Assembly: GCA_036563615.1 (NCBI GenBank) | Contig: DATCMB010000016.1 | Coordinates: forward strand, 1-64,000 | Length of the DNA stretch: 64,000 nucleotides | DNA from: Candidatus Binatia bacterium | GTDB taxonomy: Bacteria > Desulfobacterota > Binatia > UBA12015 | Direction of reading: 5' to 3' | Shown here: positions 25,819 to 37,569 of the stretch, piece after piece | How positions within the stretch are numbered: position 1 is the first letter of the stretch | Layout of the letters: the number at the start of each line of letters is the position of its first letter | Position numbers and translations under genes: made by a program | The notes under the pieces: model-generated | The model's input: only the letters and a program-made list of their open reading frames with translations | Databases searched by the model: none | What the model was told of the DNA's origin: nothing

Positions 25819-25845
25819 GCTGCACCCTCGTCCTGGGGGTGCAAG
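25819..25845 (+). promoter_or_regulatory. CIRCE-like inverted repeat before groES
   Basis: GCTGCACCC, a spacer of exactly 9 nt, then GGGTGCAAG. The inner 7 bp of each arm (TGCACCC and GGGTGCA) are perfectly complementary. The CIRCE element bound by the HrcA repressor is TTAGCACTC-N9-GAGTGCTAA; this copy shares the geometry and the central GCAC/GTGC but differs at several positions. It sits between the promoter and the gene, where CIRCE normally lies. HrcA control is therefore plausible but not proven. Confidence 0.5.
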
Positions 25846-25902
25846 CAGCGAATATACCGAGCAAATCGTTCCTTCGGGGAAGCACGAAAGGAGAGGGAGT
25901 TG

Positions 25903-26193
<291 letters not shown>

Positions 26194-26252
26194 TCGACCA
26201 ACCCCACGCCCGCCCCGATACGACGACGAACACGCTTTCAGAGCCGCTTTAA

Positions 26253-27905
<1,653 letters not shown>

Positions 27906-27927
27906 GCCGTCCCGTCCTTCGGACGCG

Positions 27928-27964
27928 AAGAGGGCGTGGGGCAACCCACGCCCTCTTTTGTTTG
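27928..27964 (+). terminator. Rho-independent terminator after groEL
   Basis: AGGGCGTGGG (27931-27940), a 4-nt loop GCAA and CCCACGCCCT (27945-27954), extended by three more pairs, followed by a T-rich stretch CTTTTGTTT. This is the only classical T-tailed terminator I see in the window. Confidence 0.9.
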
Positions 27965-27986
27965 TCGGTGCCGGCGGAAGTGCTGA

Positions 27987-28015
27987 TTGACTTCGACTCC
28001 GACGCTCACTAGGGT
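27987..28015 (+). promoter_or_regulatory. Possible promoter of ffh and the ribosomal block
   Basis: TTGACT at 27987-27992, a 17-bp spacer and TAGGGT at 28010-28015, located between the groEL terminator and ffh, where a promoter is needed. The -10 keeps only the outer T-A and final T. Confidence 0.45.
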
Positions 28016-28084
28016 TTTTGTCACCCGCTCCCCCGAACGCCGCAGCAGCCTCCTCCGCTCCGAGCACCGGTCGTTCTAGCACGC

Positions 28085-29431
28085 ATGTTCGATTCGCTTG
28101 CCGACAAGCTCGAGAACGTCTTTCGTCGCATCCGCGGCACGGGACGGCTCACCGAGGCCAACATCGAAGAGGCCATGCGCGACGTGCGCATGGCGCTGCT
28201 CGAGGCCGACGTCCACTTCCAGGTCACGAAGTCGTTCATCGAGCGCGTGCGTCAGCGCGCGCTCGGCCAGGAGGTGCTGCGTAGCCTGACGCCCGAGCAG
28301 CACCTCATCAAGATCGTCCACGAGGAGCTCGTGGCGATCATGGGCGGCGCGGCGGGCAAGCTCGACCTCGCCGGCGAGCCGCCGGCGGTGGTGATGCTGG
28401 TCGGCCTGCAGGGTTCGGGCAAGACGACCACGGCCGCGAAGCTCGCGCGCCACCTGCTGACGACGCGCAAGCGCCGTCCGTACCTGGTACCGCTCGACCT
28501 CTCGCGTCCCGCTGCGATCCAGCAGCTCAAGACGCTCGCGGCGCAGGTCGGCGACGGCTGCGGAGTGTACGACACGCCCGAGCAGGGCGGCGATCCCGTG
28601 CAGATCGCGCGCGACGCGGTCGCCAAGGCGCGCAACGCCGGCTTCGAGACCGTGATCCTCGACACCGCCGGTCGTCTCGCGATCGACGAGCCGCTGATGG
28701 CGGAGCTGCGCGCCGTGCGCGACGCCGTCAAGCCGCGGCAGACGATCCTCGTCGCCGACGCGATGACCGGTCAGGACGCGGTCTCGGTCGCGCGCGGCTT
28801 CCGTGACGGCATCGGCATCGACGGCGTCATCCTCTCCAAGATGGAAGGCGACGCCCGCGGCGGCGCTGCGCTCTCGATCCACGCCACCACGGAGAAGCCG
28901 CTGCTGTTCGTCGGCGTCGGCGAGAAGCTCGACGCGCTCGAGGTGTTCCACCCCGATCGCGTCGCGTCGCGCATCCTCGGCATGGGCGACATGCTGTCGC
29001 TCATCGAGAAGGCGCAGGCGGCCTACGACCAGAAGCAGGCCGAGAAGCTTCAGGAGAAGCTCAAGAAGGACACCTTCACGCTCGAGGACTTCCGCGACCA
29101 GCTGCGCGCGGTGAAGAAGATGGGCTCGGTCGCGGACCTGATCGGCATGATCCCGGGCATGAAGCGCTTCGTGAAGGCGCCGGAGCTCGCGGGGGCCGAC
29201 GACGAGCTCAAGCGCATCGAGGCGATCATCAACTCGATGACCAAGCAGGAGCGCCGCGACCACCTGATCCTGAACGGCAGTCGGCGCAAGCGCATCGCCC
29301 TCGGCTCGGGGACCAGCGTCGCCGAGGTCAACAAGTTCCTCAAGCAGTACGCGCAGGCAAAAAAGATGATGAAGTCCTTGAGTCGGGGTGCGGGCAAGGG
29401 GATTCTTGCCCAAATGCAGGGCGGGCGTTAA
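28085..29431 (+). CDS. ffh: Signal recognition particle protein Ffh
   Basis: The SRP54 GTPase that, with 4.5S RNA, recognises signal sequences on ribosomes and delivers them to FtsY. It has 448 residues. The helical N domain covers about 1-90. The G domain has the P-loop [10 protein letters not shown] at 107-116, DTAGR and the [14 protein letters not shown] motif (here [13 protein letters not shown]). The methionine-rich M domain begins near 325, with [12 protein letters not shown] and [12 protein letters not shown], the RNA-binding part. No strong ribosome-binding sequence precedes the ATG. The gene opens the ribosome/translation block. Confidence 0.97.
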   Translation: MFDSLADKLENVFRRIRGTGRLTEANIEEAMRDVRMALLEADVHFQVTKSFIERVRQRALGQEVLRSLTPEQHLIKIVHEELVAIMGGAAGKLDLAGEPPAVVMLVGLQGSGKTTTAAKLARHLLTTRKRRPYLVPLDLSRPAAIQQLKTLAAQVGDGCGVYDTPEQGGDPVQIARDAVAKARNAGFETVILDTAGRLAIDEPLMAELRAVRDAVKPRQTILVADAMTGQDAVSVARGFRDGIGIDGVILSKMEGDARGGAALSIHATTEKPLLFVGVGEKLDALEVFHPDRVASRILGMGDMLSLIEKAQAAYDQKQAEKLQEKLKKDTFTLEDFRDQLRAVKKMGSVADLIGMIPGMKRFVKAPELAGADDELKRIEAIINSMTKQERRDHLILNGSRRKRIALGSGTSVAEVNKFLKQYAQAKKMMKSLSRGAGKGILAQMQGGR

Positions 29432-29559
29432 CACTAGACGGTCCGGCTGGGTCCGATTCGGCGTGGCGCGCGGCGTGGATCGAGCCGGAGCGTCGGCCAG
29501 CCGTGCCACGGACCCCCAAGATCCGACGCAGCGACGAACGTCTTTTTCGAGGAGATATA

Positions 29560-29856
29560 ATGGCAACCAGGATCCGGCTCACTCGCCACGGCAGCAAGAA
29601 GCGTCCTTTCTATCGCATTGTCGCAGCTTCGACGGGCGCGCCGCGTGACGGCCGCTTCATCGAGCAGCTCGGCCACTACGACCCAACCCGAAACCCAGCC
29701 GTCATCCACCTGCAGCTCGACAAGGTCGAAACGTGGCTGCGTCGCGGTGCGCAGCCGACGGAGACGGTCGCGCGGCTGATGAAGAAAGCCGGCTGGAAAG
29801 GTCTGCAGCCCGCCACCGGCGCGTCCGGGACGTCGGGAGCCTCCTCCGAGGGTTGA
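29560..29856 (+). CDS. rpsP: 30S ribosomal protein bS16
   Basis: A small-subunit ribosomal protein of 98 residues. The N-terminus [20 protein letters not shown] is the bS16 signature, followed by [12 protein letters not shown]. The C-terminus is extended by a Gly/Ser/Thr/Ala-rich tail after KKAGWKGL. The start is fixed by GAGGAG 7 nt before the ATG at 29560; the open frame upstream is not part of the protein. It is 128 bp after ffh, a leader that holds no recognisable element, and 2 bp before khpA. Confidence 0.97.
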   Translation: MATRIRLTRHGSKKRPFYRIVAASTGAPRDGRFIEQLGHYDPTRNPAVIHLQLDKVETWLRRGAQPTETVARLMKKAGWKGLQPATGASGTSGASSEG

Positions 29857-29858
29857 TC

Positions 29859-30095
29859 ATGAAAGAACTGGTCGAGATGCTGGCGAAACACCTCGTCAAT
29901 CACCCTGAGGCCGTCGAGGTGAAGGAGACTCAGGGGGATACCGCGTCGGTCATCGAGCTGCGCGTCGCCATGGAAGATCTCGGCCGGATCATCGGCAAGC
30001 AGGGCCGCACGGCAAAGTCGATCCGCACGCTGGTCAACGCGGCGGCCTCGCGGCTGAACCGCAAGGTCGTCCTCGAGATCATCGAAGACAAGTAA
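29859..30095 (+). CDS. khpA: KH-domain RNA-binding protein KhpA
   Basis: A 78-residue single type-II KH-domain protein of the YlqC/KhpA family, which works with KhpB in RNA metabolism and sits between rpsP and rimM in many bacteria. The GXXG loop is in RIIGKQGRTAKSIRTLV. It starts 2 bp after the rpsP stop, so coupling is likely. Confidence 0.94.
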   Translation: MKELVEMLAKHLVNHPEAVEVKETQGDTASVIELRVAMEDLGRIIGKQGRTAKSIRTLVNAAASRLNRKVVLEIIEDK

Positions 30096-30135
30096 GCCGA
30101 CGACGACCGAGAAACCTTCCGTCTCCACGCTTGCC

Positions 30136-30648
30136 GTGGGACGACTCGTGACCGGGCACGGAGTGCGCGGCCTGGCACGGGTCAAACCGTTCAACCCCAC
30201 CTCGCCGACACTGGCCCGCTGCGAAGCGGTGTGGCTCGTGCACGAGGCCTCAGGCCGTCGCGAGCGCTTCCAGGTCCGCGAGAGCCGCCGCCACAAGGGA
30301 CACTTTCTGCTCGGGTTCCACGGCATCGACAGCTTGAACGCGCTCGAGCCCTGGATCGGCAGCACCGTCGAGGCGGACGCGGAGAGCCTGCCGTCGCTCG
30401 AGGCGAGCGAGCTCTACCACTTCGAGGCCGTGGGCCTGGAGGTTCGCACCGTCGCGGGTGAGGTCCTGGGCAGCGTGGTCCGGGTCATGCCGCTCCCTGC
30501 GCAGGACGTCTGGGTGATCCACGGGCCGGGCCAGAACGGCCGCACGCGCGAGGTGCTGCTGCCGCTCGCGGAGAACGTCGTCCGCGAGATCGACCTCACG
30601 ACCCGCACCGCGCTGGTCGACCCGCCGCCGGGCCTGATCGAGCCGTAG
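30136..30648 (+). CDS. rimM: Ribosome maturation factor RimM
   Basis: A 30S-subunit assembly factor that binds uS19, 170 residues. Its N-terminal domain has [18 protein letters not shown], the family start, and the C-terminal PRC-barrel domain has [14 protein letters not shown]. The GTG at 30136 is the only standard start before the signature motif, though no ribosome-binding site is visible. The intervening 40 bp from khpA are open in this frame, so the true start could be slightly upstream at a non-standard codon. Confidence 0.92.
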   Translation: MGRLVTGHGVRGLARVKPFNPTSPTLARCEAVWLVHEASGRRERFQVRESRRHKGHFLLGFHGIDSLNALEPWIGSTVEADAESLPSLEASELYHFEAVGLEVRTVAGEVLGSVVRVMPLPAQDVWVIHGPGQNGRTREVLLPLAENVVREIDLTTRTALVDPPPGLIEP

Positions 30649-30667
30649 CGCGAGCCGCAGGTCGCCC

Positions 30668-31381
30668 GTGCGCATCGACGTCCTGACGATCTTTCCGGAG
30701 TACTTCTCCGGCATCCTCGCGACGAGCCTGCTCGGCAAGGCGATCGCGCGCGGCACGCTCGACGTCCGCCTGCACCAGCTGCGCGACTGGACGACGGACA
30801 AGCACCGCACCGTCGACGACACGCCGTACGGCGGCGGGCACGGCATGGTGATGAAGATCGAGCCGCTGGTCGCGGCGCTCGAGGCGATCTCGCCGCCGGG
30901 CGCGCGGCGCATCCTGCTCACCGCCCGCGGCTCGCGCTTCACCCAGGAGACCGCCCACCGGCTCGCGCGCGAGGAGGCGCTGGTGCTGGTCTGCGGCCGC
31001 TACGAGGGCATCGACGAGCGGATCGATCGCTACGTCGACGAGCAGCTCTGCATCGGCGACTACGTGCTGTCGGGTGGCGAGGCGGCGGCCGCGGTGGTGA
31101 TCGACGCGGTCACGCGGCTCGTCCCCGGGGTGATCGGCAACGAGGGCTCGCTGCACGAGGAGTCGTTCTCGAACGGGCTCCTCGAGTACCCGCAGTACAC
31201 GCGGCCCGAGGTCTTCCGCGGCGACCGGGTGCCCGAGGTCCTGCTGTCCGGGAACCACGCCGCGATCGAGCGCTGGCGGCGCGAGGCCGCGCTCGCGGTC
31301 ACCGCGGCGCGCCGGCCGGACCTGCTGGCGGCCCGCGAGGCGGCCGGGGAAGCGTCGGCCCATAACAAGAAAACCAAGTGA
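30668..31381 (+). CDS. trmD: tRNA (guanine37-N1)-methyltransferase
   Basis: A SPOUT-class methyltransferase that makes m1G37 in tRNA and prevents frameshifting, 237 residues. Typical elements are [13 protein letters not shown] at the start, [26 protein letters not shown], and the knot segment [15 protein letters not shown]. The GTG at 30668 fits the family N-terminus and lies 19 bp after rimM. Its TGA overlaps the next gene's GTG (GTGA). Confidence 0.96.
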   Translation: MRIDVLTIFPEYFSGILATSLLGKAIARGTLDVRLHQLRDWTTDKHRTVDDTPYGGGHGMVMKIEPLVAALEAISPPGARRILLTARGSRFTQETAHRLAREEALVLVCGRYEGIDERIDRYVDEQLCIGDYVLSGGEAAAAVVIDAVTRLVPGVIGNEGSLHEESFSNGLLEYPQYTRPEVFRGDRVPEVLLSGNHAAIERWRREAALAVTAARRPDLLAAREAAGEASAHNKKTK

Positions 31382-31941
31382 AATCGCGACTTTACGTCGC
31401 CCTCCTGCACCACCCCGTGGTCGACAAGCACGGTCGGGTGGTGACCACGTCGATCACCAACATCGACGTCCACGACATCGCCCGCAGCGCCCGGACCTTC
31501 GGCGTGCGGCGCTTCTACGTCGTCCACCCCATCCCGGGCCTGCGCTCGCTCGCCGAGCGCATCGTCGAGCACTGGCGAAGTGGGTACGGAAGTCGTTACA
31601 ACCCTTCGCGCCACGAGGCGATCGGTCTGGTCGAGGTCGCGCCCGATCTCGATCACGTGCTGGCCGCGGTGGAGCAGGACGGCGGACGGATGCCGCGCCT
31701 GGTCGCCACCTCGGCTCGCGAGCGCCCCGGGGCGATGAGCTACGAGGAAATGGCCAGGCGTCTCGCCGAGGGCGAAGACTCCTGGCTACTGCTTTTTGGA
31801 ACGGGTTACGGTATGGCCGACGAGATCTTCGCGCGCTGCGACGCGCTTCTCGAGCCGGTGCGCGGCGTCGACGGGTACAATCACCTGTCGGTGCGCTCGG
31901 CGGCCGCCATCGTCCTGGACCGATTGACACGGACCCGCTGA
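31378..31941 (+). CDS. RNA methyltransferase, PF09936 family
   Basis: A 187-residue protein of the TrmD-associated SAM-dependent RNA methyltransferase family. Visible signatures are [14 protein letters not shown] at the start, [26 protein letters not shown] and a final [20 protein letters not shown], which looks like the knot of a SPOUT enzyme. Its RNA target is not established. It occupies the position between trmD and rplS and overlaps trmD by 4 bp, so it is co-translated with it. Confidence 0.92.
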   Translation: MKSRLYVALLHHPVVDKHGRVVTTSITNIDVHDIARSARTFGVRRFYVVHPIPGLRSLAERIVEHWRSGYGSRYNPSRHEAIGLVEVAPDLDHVLAAVEQDGGRMPRLVATSARERPGAMSYEEMARRLAEGEDSWLLLFGTGYGMADEIFARCDALLEPVRGVDGYNHLSVRSAAAIVLDRLTRTR

Positions 31942-31975
31942 GGGCCGTTCGAGCTTCGTTCGGAAGGAAAGGCAC

Positions 31976-32326
31976 ATGAACGTCATCGACGCGATCGAAC
32001 GCGAGCAGCTCCGGACCGACATCCCGGACTTCCGCCCGGGCGACACGGTCCGCGTCCACGTCAAGGTGGTCGAGGGCGAGAAGGAGCGCATCCAGGTGTT
32101 CGAGGGCGCCGTCCTGCGTCGCAGCAACGGCGGCAACCGGGAGACGTTCACCGTGCGCAAGGTGTCGTACAGCGTGGGCGTCGAGCGCACCTTCCCGATC
32201 CACTCGCCGCGCATCGACCGCATCGAGGTCACGACGCGCGGTCGCGTGCGTCGCGCCAAGCTCTACTACCTGCGCGAGCGCGCCGGTAAGGCGGCCCGCA
32301 TCAAGGAGGAAGGGCTCAATCGGTGA
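31976..32326 (+). CDS. rplS: 50S ribosomal protein bL19
   Basis: A large-subunit protein at the 30S-50S interface, 116 residues, standard length. It has [40 protein letters not shown] and the basic C-terminus [28 protein letters not shown] stretch sits before the ATG. Its stop overlaps the bactofilin GTG by 4 bp. Confidence 0.97.
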   Translation: MNVIDAIEREQLRTDIPDFRPGDTVRVHVKVVEGEKERIQVFEGAVLRRSNGGNRETFTVRKVSYSVGVERTFPIHSPRIDRIEVTTRGRVRRAKLYYLRERAGKAARIKEEGLNR

Positions 32327-32739
32327 GCCCTGACCGCGGACCGACGCCGGCCGCGGTTGGAGAACAGCCCGGCGAGCGCTTCAAACACGAGATCGCCGCC
32401 GACGTCGCGATCAGCGGGCGCATCACGTTTCCGGGCAATGCACGCATCGATGGACGCTTGACGGGCGAGGTGCGCGCCGACGCCCTGCTCGTCGTCGGAC
32501 CGAGCGCGGTGCTGCGCGCCAACGTGCGCGCGCAGCAGCTCGTCGTCTACGGCACCATCGAGGGACACGTGCGGCAGACCGAGAGCGTCGAGCTCAAGCC
32601 GGGCTGCCGTTTGATCGGCGATCTCGAGGCGCGCCGCGTGGTGGTGCACGCGGGCGCCCTGTTCGAGGGCCACTGCGCGATCGGCAAGCGCCCGCCCGCG
32701 ACGGCGACGCCGCAGCGCGAGGCCGACGTCAAGCACTAG
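32323..32739 (+). CDS. Bactofilin-family cytoskeletal protein
   Basis: A 138-residue protein with a central right-handed beta-helix region of the bactofilin type (PF04519) at about 22-118. The repeating pattern has glycines and hydrophobic residues about every 17 residues ([67 protein letters not shown]). Short disordered ends flank it. Bactofilins polymerise into filaments for cell shape or polar localisation. The GTG start overlaps the rplS stop as GTGA. The 3' end runs 11 bp into the convergent oppF-type gene. Confidence 0.9.
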   Translation: MSPDRGPTPAAVGEQPGERFKHEIAADVAISGRITFPGNARIDGRLTGEVRADALLVVGPSAVLRANVRAQQLVVYGTIEGHVRQTESVELKPGCRLIGDLEARRVVVHAGALFEGHCAIGKRPPATATPQREADVKH

Positions 32740-33760
32740 GCCCGAGCGAGCTCTCGGCGTCGCTCGGCTTCTCGTCCACCGGGAAGACGTGGCACGCGAC
32801 GGCGTGCCGCTCGCTCCCGACCAGCAGCGGGCGCTCGCGCCGGCAGCGCTCCTCGGCGAACGGGCAGCGCGGGTGGAACGCGCAGCCCGGCGGCGGCGCG
32901 ATCGGGCTCGGCACGTCGCCCTTCACCTCGGCGCGCACCGCGCGCCGCTCGGGATCGGGCTCCGGAACCGCGGCGAGCAACGCGCGCGTGTACGGATGGT
33001 GCGGCGCCGCGAGGATCCGCTCGGTCGCGCCGATCTCGACGATCCGCCCGAGGTACATCACGGCGATGCGATGGCTCAGGTGCGCGACCACGCGCAGGTC
33101 GTGCGCGACGAAGAAGTAGGCGAGCCCGTGCTTCGCCTGCAGATCCGCGAGCAGATTGATCACCTGCGCCTGCACCGAGACGTCGAGCGCCGACACCGGC
33201 TCGTCGCAGACGAGAAAGCGCGGCCCCACCGCGAGCGCGCGCGCGATGCCGATCCGCTGCCGCTGTCCGCCGCTGAACTCGTGCGGGTAGCGCTCGGCGT
33301 GCTCGGGACGTAGCCCGACCTCGCCGAGCAGACGCTCGACCATCTCGCGCTTCGCGCGCCCGCGCGCGAGCCCGTGGATCTCGATGCCCTCGGCGATGAT
33401 CGCGCCGACCTTCATGCGCGGGTCGAGCGAGCCGTACGGATCCTGGAAGACGATCTGCATCTCGCGGCGCAGGCGGCGGAGCTCGCGCGCGGAAAGCCCG
33501 GCGAGCGAGCGGCCGTCGAAGATCACCTCGCCCGACGTCGGCTCGATGAGCCGCAGGAGCAGGCGACCGAGGGTCGACTTGCCGCAGCCCGACTCGCCGA
33601 CGACGCCGAGGGTCTCGCCCGGGTAGACCTCGAGGCTCACGTCCTCGACCGCGCGCACGACGTCCTTGCCGGCGCGGAAGAAGCTGCCGCCGACGCGGAA
33701 GTGCTTGACGAGGTTGCGCGCCTCGACGAGCGGCCGACGCGCGCTCGTGGTCTCGCTCAC
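32729..33760 (-). CDS. Peptide ABC transporter ATP-binding protein, OppF type
   Basis: A 343-residue ABC ATPase of the oligopeptide/dipeptide (Opp/Dpp) class, which energises uptake through two membrane subunits. Walker A is [12 protein letters not shown], the Q-loop [13 protein letters not shown], the signature [15 protein letters not shown], and Walker [13 protein letters not shown]. The C-terminal Opp-type iron-sulphur-like region is present in [19 protein letters not shown]. The GTG at 33760 overlaps the OppD-type stop as GTGA. Its 3' end overlaps the convergent bactofilin gene by 11 bp. Confidence 0.93.
   Translation of the reverse strand: MSETTSARRPLVEARNLVKHFRVGGSFFRAGKDVVRAVEDVSLEVYPGETLGVVGESGCGKSTLGRLLLRLIEPTSGEVIFDGRSLAGLSARELRRLRREMQIVFQDPYGSLDPRMKVGAIIAEGIEIHGLARGRAKREMVERLLGEVGLRPEHAERYPHEFSGGQRQRIGIARALAVGPRFLVCDEPVSALDVSVQAQVINLLADLQAKHGLAYFFVAHDLRVVAHLSHRIAVMYLGRIVEIGATERILAAPHHPYTRALLAAVPEPDPERRAVRAEVKGDVPSPIAPPPGCAFHPRCPFAEERCRRERPLLVGSERHAVACHVFPVDEKPSDAESSLGPSA
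32742..32767. terminator. Small hairpin between bactofilin and OppF-type genes
   Basis: CCGAGCGA (32742-32749) and TCGCTCGG (32760-32767) around a 10-nt loop, inside the 3' coding end of the minus-strand gene and just past the bactofilin stop. There is no T-tract. Confidence 0.35.
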
Positions 33761-34776
33761 GCCGGCGCCTCCGCGGTGGGCTCCAGGGTCGGATGAAAGC
33801 ACGCGACGCTGCGCCCCGGCGCGATCGTCTCGAGCCTTGGATCTTCCGCCGCGCAGCGCGCGCTCGCGCGCGGGCAGCGATCGCGGAAGCGGCAGCCCGA
33901 CGGCAGGTTCAGCAGCTCGGGAACGCGCCCGGGGATCGCCATCAAGCGCTCGGCGCGGTGCTCGAGGCGCGGCAGCGACGCGAGCAGCAGCCCGGTGTAC
34001 GGATGCGCGGGCGCCGCGAACAGCTCCCGCACAGGCGCGCGCTCGACGATCCGCCCGGCGTACATGATCGCCACCGCGTCGGCCTCGGCGGCGACCACGC
34101 CGAGGTCGTGCGTGATCAGCAGCAGGCTCATGCCGAGCCGCTCCTTCAAGCCGCGCAGCAGATCGAGAATCTGCGCCTGGATCGTGACGTCGAGCGCCGT
34201 CGTCGGCTCGTCGGCGATCAGGAGCGCCGGCTCGCACGCGATCGCCATCGCGATCATCACCCGCTGGCGCATGCCGCCCGAGAGCTGGTGCGGGTAGGAG
34301 CGCGCGCGCCGCTCGGCGTCCGGGATCTCGACCATCTGCATGAGCTCGACGGCGCGCCGCCAGGCGTCCTTGCGCGACATCCGCCGCTGCACCCGCAGCA
34401 CCTCCGCCACCTGCGAGCCGACGGTGAACACCGGGTTCAGCGAGGTCATCGGCTCCTGGAAGATCATGCCGATGCGCCCGCCGCGGACCTCGCGCATCGC
34501 GCTCTCGTCGAGCGCGAGCAGATCGACGCCGTCGAAGCGGATGACGCCCGAGCGGATGCGCGCGTTCGCGTCGAGCAGGCGCATGATCGCGAGCGAGGTG
34601 ACGCTCTTGCCGCTGCCGGACTCGCCGACCAGCCCGAGCGTCCGCCCGCGCTCGATCGACAGATCGACGCCGTCGACCGCGCGCACGGTGCCGCGCGGCG
34701 TAGCGAACTCGACGACGAGGTCGCGCACCTCGAGCAGCGGTCCCGTCGCTGCCGTGGCCGCCGCCGGCGCGCTCAT
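33757..34776 (-). CDS. Peptide ABC transporter ATP-binding protein, OppD type
   Basis: The second ATPase subunit, 339 residues. Walker A is [14 protein letters not shown], the Q-loop [11 protein letters not shown], the signature [16 protein letters not shown], and Walker [14 protein letters not shown]. The C-terminal [14 protein letters not shown] segment matches the oligopeptide-binding extension of this family. The ATG at 34776 overlaps the permease stop (ATGA). The upstream continuation of the frame is a permease shadow. Confidence 0.94.
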   Translation of the reverse strand: MSAPAAATAATGPLLEVRDLVVEFATPRGTVRAVDGVDLSIERGRTLGLVGESGSGKSVTSLAIMRLLDANARIRSGVIRFDGVDLLALDESAMREVRGGRIGMIFQEPMTSLNPVFTVGSQVAEVLRVQRRMSRKDAWRRAVELMQMVEIPDAERRARSYPHQLSGGMRQRVMIAMAIACEPALLIADEPTTALDVTIQAQILDLLRGLKERLGMSLLLITHDLGVVAAEADAVAIMYAGRIVERAPVRELFAAPAHPYTGLLLASLPRLEHRAERLMAIPGRVPELLNLPSGCRFRDRCPRASARCAAEDPRLETIAPGRSVACFHPTLEPTAEAPA

Positions 34777-35870
34777 GCGCCGCGCTCCGCGCGCGGGTCG
34801 AGCCAGTCGCGCAGCTGGTCGCCGAGGAAGTTGAACGCCATCGTGGTCACCGCGATGCAGACGCCGGGCGCGAGGATCCACGGGTACTTGTCGAGGTTCG
34901 CGAGGTTGTTCGCGTCCTTCAGCAGCGATCCCCAGCTCGTGCTCGGCTCCTGGATGCCGAGCCCGAGCAGCGACAGCGCGCTCTCGCCGAGGATGAAGCC
35001 CGGGATCGCGAGCGTCGCCGCGACGATGGTGTAGCCGAGCGTCGCCGGCACGACGTGACGCAGCATCGTGCGCACACGTCCGGCGCCGAGCGCGCGCGCC
35101 GCCTGCACGTACTCGAGCTCGCGGATCGAGGTCACCATGCCGCGGATGACGCGCGCGAAGCCCGCCCAGCGGATGAAGCTCATCAGCACGACGATCAGCA
35201 GGAAGGTCTGCGCGGACGAGAGCCCGGGTGGGATGACGGCGGCGAGCGCGAGCAGGAAGTAGAACGCCGGCAGCGACATCATCACCTCGCACAGCCGCAT
35301 GAGCAGGTTGTCGACCTGTCCTCCGACGTAGCCCGCGACCACGCCGACGATGGTCCCGATGCCGAGGCTGATCAGCACGCCGATCACGCCGATCGAGAGG
35401 CTGATCCGCGAGCCCCACACGAGGCGCGAGAACAGATCGCGCCCGAGCGCGTCGCTGCCGAGCAGGAAGAGCGGCACGCGCGGATCCGCCGACTGGAAGA
35501 GGTGACCGCCGGTGAAGAAGCGCACCGGCACACGCACCGCGCGGTCGACCTCGTAGCGACGCCGGAGGCTGTCGACCATGCGCTGCGGGTGGAAGTACAG
35601 GACCCCCTCCGTGCCCCACTCCGACGGCGCGTAGAAATGGAGCCGCATCGGCGGCGCGTTCGGTGAGCGACGGTGCTGGCGTCCCGGCTCGTAGGGCGCG
35701 ACCCACGGCGCGAGCGCCGCGGTCGCGTAGAGGAAGAGCAGGATCGCGCCGCTGAGGCCGATGCGCAGCCGCGAGCGCCGCGCGGGACGCGGCGTCGCGG
35801 CGAGCAGCTCGCCCTCGAGCCCGCCGCCGGGCTCGATCACCGCGGCCGGCTTGACGCGCGGCTCGCTCAT
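34773..35870 (-). CDS. Peptide ABC transporter permease, OppC type
   Basis: An inner-membrane permease of 365 residues. After a 45-residue cytoplasmic N-terminus comes TM1 at about 40-60, then a periplasmic stretch of roughly 90 residues with [16 protein letters not shown] and VPVRFFTGG before the family motif [17 protein letters not shown]. Five more helices follow, and the EAA loop reads [24 protein letters not shown]. The ATG at 35870 overlaps the OppB-type stop as ATGA. Confidence 0.93.
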   Translation of the reverse strand: MSEPRVKPAAVIEPGGGLEGELLAATPRPARRSRLRIGLSGAILLFLYATAALAPWVAPYEPGRQHRRSPNAPPMRLHFYAPSEWGTEGVLYFHPQRMVDSLRRRYEVDRAVRVPVRFFTGGHLFQSADPRVPLFLLGSDALGRDLFSRLVWGSRISLSIGVIGVLISLGIGTIVGVVAGYVGGQVDNLLMRLCEVMMSLPAFYFLLALAAVIPPGLSSAQTFLLIVVLMSFIRWAGFARVIRGMVTSIRELEYVQAARALGAGRVRTMLRHVVPATLGYTIVAATLAIPGFILGESALSLLGLGIQEPSTSWGSLLKDANNLANLDKYPWILAPGVCIAVTTMAFNFLGDQLRDWLDPRAERGA

Positions 35871-36850
35871 CCCGCCGTCCTCGATCCGCTCAGGTCGATG
35901 CGCGGGTCGGACAGCGCGAGCGCGAGGTCGGCGAGCAGGTTGCCGATCAGCAGCAGCAGCGAGCCCATCAGCACGGATCCCATGACCAGGTAGAGGTCGA
36001 GCGCGAGCACGGCCTCGAGCATCAGCGAGCCGAGCCCCTGCAGGTTCATCACGGCCTCGACGAGCGCGGCGCCGCCGAGCAGCGTGCCGAGCTCGTAGCC
36101 CGCGAGCGTGATGAACGGGTTCATCGCGTTGCGCAGCACGTGCTTGAACAGCACCGTCCGCTCGGCGAGGCCCTTGGCGCGCGCGGTGCGCACGAAGTCG
36201 GCGCGCTGCAGGTCGAGGATCGCGCCGCGCATGAGCCGCATCAGGCTCGCCATGCCGCTGGTCGCGAGCACGATCGTCGGCAGGATGAGGTGGTGCAGCC
36301 GGTCGACGATCTTCCCCCAGGTGTCGAGGTGCTCGTAGTCGAAGGACACTGTGCCGCCGACCGGGAACCACCCCGTCAGCAGCGCGAGCCGCAGCAGTAG
36401 GAACGCAAGAAAGAAATTCGGCAGCGACATGCCGAGGAACGCGAGCAGCGACAGGAAGCGGTCGGAGAAGCGCCCGCGTCGCACCGCGACGATGACCCCG
36501 AGCGGGATCGCGACCACCCAGGTGACGATCAACGCCGACACCGACAGGATCAGCGTGTTGCCCACGCGCTCGCCGATCAGCGTCAGCACGCCCACGCGGT
36601 GCGCGACCGACAGACCGAAGTCGCCGTGCAGCACCTGCCAGAGCCAGGCGAGGTAGCGCTTCAGCAGCGGCTCGCCGTAGCCGAAGCTGCGCTTCATCTC
36701 CTCGATCGCCTCGGGCGAGATCGCGGGGTTGAGCGCCAGCGTCGAGAAGAAGTCGCCCGGCGCCAGGTCGACGATGAGGAACGAGAGGAACGTGATCCCG
36801 AGCAGCAGGGGCACCATCTGCACCAGCCTGCGCAGGAGGAAGAGCCCCAT
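35867..36850 (-). CDS. Peptide ABC transporter permease, OppB type
   Basis: A 327-residue permease with six predicted transmembrane helices. The N-terminus [21 protein letters not shown] is typical of OppB/DppB. The EAA loop is [25 protein letters not shown], and the C-terminal part has [23 protein letters not shown]. It is the first gene of a four-gene operon (OppB-, OppC-, OppD- and OppF-type). The substrate-binding protein, usually encoded at one end, is absent, so it must lie elsewhere or the transporter works with an unlinked one. The substrate is probably peptide, but the genes alone cannot show this. Confidence 0.94.
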   Translation of the reverse strand: MGLFLLRRLVQMVPLLLGITFLSFLIVDLAPGDFFSTLALNPAISPEAIEEMKRSFGYGEPLLKRYLAWLWQVLHGDFGLSVAHRVGVLTLIGERVGNTLILSVSALIVTWVVAIPLGVIVAVRRGRFSDRFLSLLAFLGMSLPNFFLAFLLLRLALLTGWFPVGGTVSFDYEHLDTWGKIVDRLHHLILPTIVLATSGMASLMRLMRGAILDLQRADFVRTARAKGLAERTVLFKHVLRNAMNPFITLAGYELGTLLGGAALVEAVMNLQGLGSLMLEAVLALDLYLVMGSVLMGSLLLLIGNLLADLALALSDPRIDLSGSRTAG

Positions 36851-36858
36851 CGCGCTCT

Positions 36859-36887
36859 TCCCTAAGGCAGCGCGGCGACGCGCTCAA
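36859..36887 (-). promoter_or_regulatory. Probable promoter of the ABC transporter operon
   Basis: On the minus strand TTGAGC (36887-36882), a 17-bp spacer and TAGGGA (36864-36859), ending 8 nt before the ATG at 36850. The purine-rich GGGAAGAG in the -10 region could alternatively serve as a ribosome-binding sequence if transcription starts further upstream. Confidence 0.45.
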
Positions 36888-36913
36888 GGCGCGCTCGCCG
36901 CCCGAGCATCGTC

Positions 36914-36942
36914 TTGAGACGCCCAGGGCCGGACGCTACATC
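36914..36942 (+). promoter_or_regulatory. Probable leaderless promoter
   Basis: TTGAGA at 36914-36919, a 17-bp spacer and TACATC at 36937-36942. The first ATG, at 36949, is 6 nt downstream, so the transcript should begin on or next to the start codon. Confidence 0.5.
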
Positions 36943-36948
36943 GTGCGG

Positions 36949-37560
36949 ATGGCCAACCTGACCCTCGACGAATTCGAGCGTTGCCTGAACGTCCTCGCCG
37001 AGGGCGGCTCGCCCGAGCGCCTGCGCGACCGCCTCGCACGCTTGAACGCGTTCCACAGCCGACGCGGAATGAACTCCGTGCGCGCGATCGCCGAGCGGGT
37101 CTACATGCTGAGCTCGGGCCTGCGCCGCGACGTCCCCGCGAACCGCGCCTTCCAGGCGCTGTGGAACGAGTACGTCGGGACGAGGCTGACCCGGAAGGTT
37201 GGCGAGAAGCTCGACGAGCTCGCGGACAAGGTCAACGAGCACCTGCACGACGACGGCACGGTCAAGGAAGGCGAGGAGGAAGCGCTCGCCAAGGCCGTCG
37301 ACGAGTACGAGGAGGTGCTCGCGCGCCGCGTCGGCGGTGAGGCGGCGCGGCTCGACACGCTGCAGAAGGCGGTGCCGGTGGTCGCGGCGATGCTGCGCGC
37401 CAAGCCGCTGCTCGACGTCCCGCTCGATCCGCCCGAGAGCGACGAGGACGACGAGCACGACCACGAGCACCATCACCACGAGCACGGCCACCACCACGAT
37501 CACGATCACGACCACGAGCACGACGAGGAGGCCGCGCCGAGCGCTGCCAAAGAGGAGTAG
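36949..37560 (+). CDS. Unknown helical protein with a histidine-rich tail
   Basis: A 203-residue protein that I cannot assign. Residues 1 to about 155 look helical and charged (LTLDEFERCLNVLAEGGSP; RLARLNAFHSRRGMNSVRAI; VGEKLDELADKVNEHLHDD). From about 162 a tail of Asp, Glu and His follows, with 14 histidines in about 24 residues, mainly alternating (His-Asp or His-Glu) with runs of three and four His. Such tails bind nickel, zinc or cobalt in other proteins, so a metal store or chaperone role is possible. The ATG at 36949 is preferred to the GTG at 36943 because the -10 box ends just before it. It is followed by DNA repair genes on the same strand, a link that is not understood. Confidence 0.7.
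   Translation: MANLTLDEFERCLNVLAEGGSPERLRDRLARLNAFHSRRGMNSVRAIAERVYMLSSGLRRDVPANRAFQALWNEYVGTRLTRKVGEKLDELADKVNEHLHDDGTVKEGEEEALAKAVDEYEEVLARRVGGEAARLDTLQKAVPVVAAMLRAKPLLDVPLDPPESDEDDEHDHEHHHHEHGHHHDHDHDHEHDEEAAPSAAKEE
37456..37530 (+). repeat. Low-complexity His/Asp/Glu codon tract
   Basis: An irregular run of cac, cat, gac, gat and gag codons that encodes the histidine-rich tail. It is not a strict tandem repeat. Confidence 0.7.
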
Positions 37561-37569
37561 CGCCGTGAC

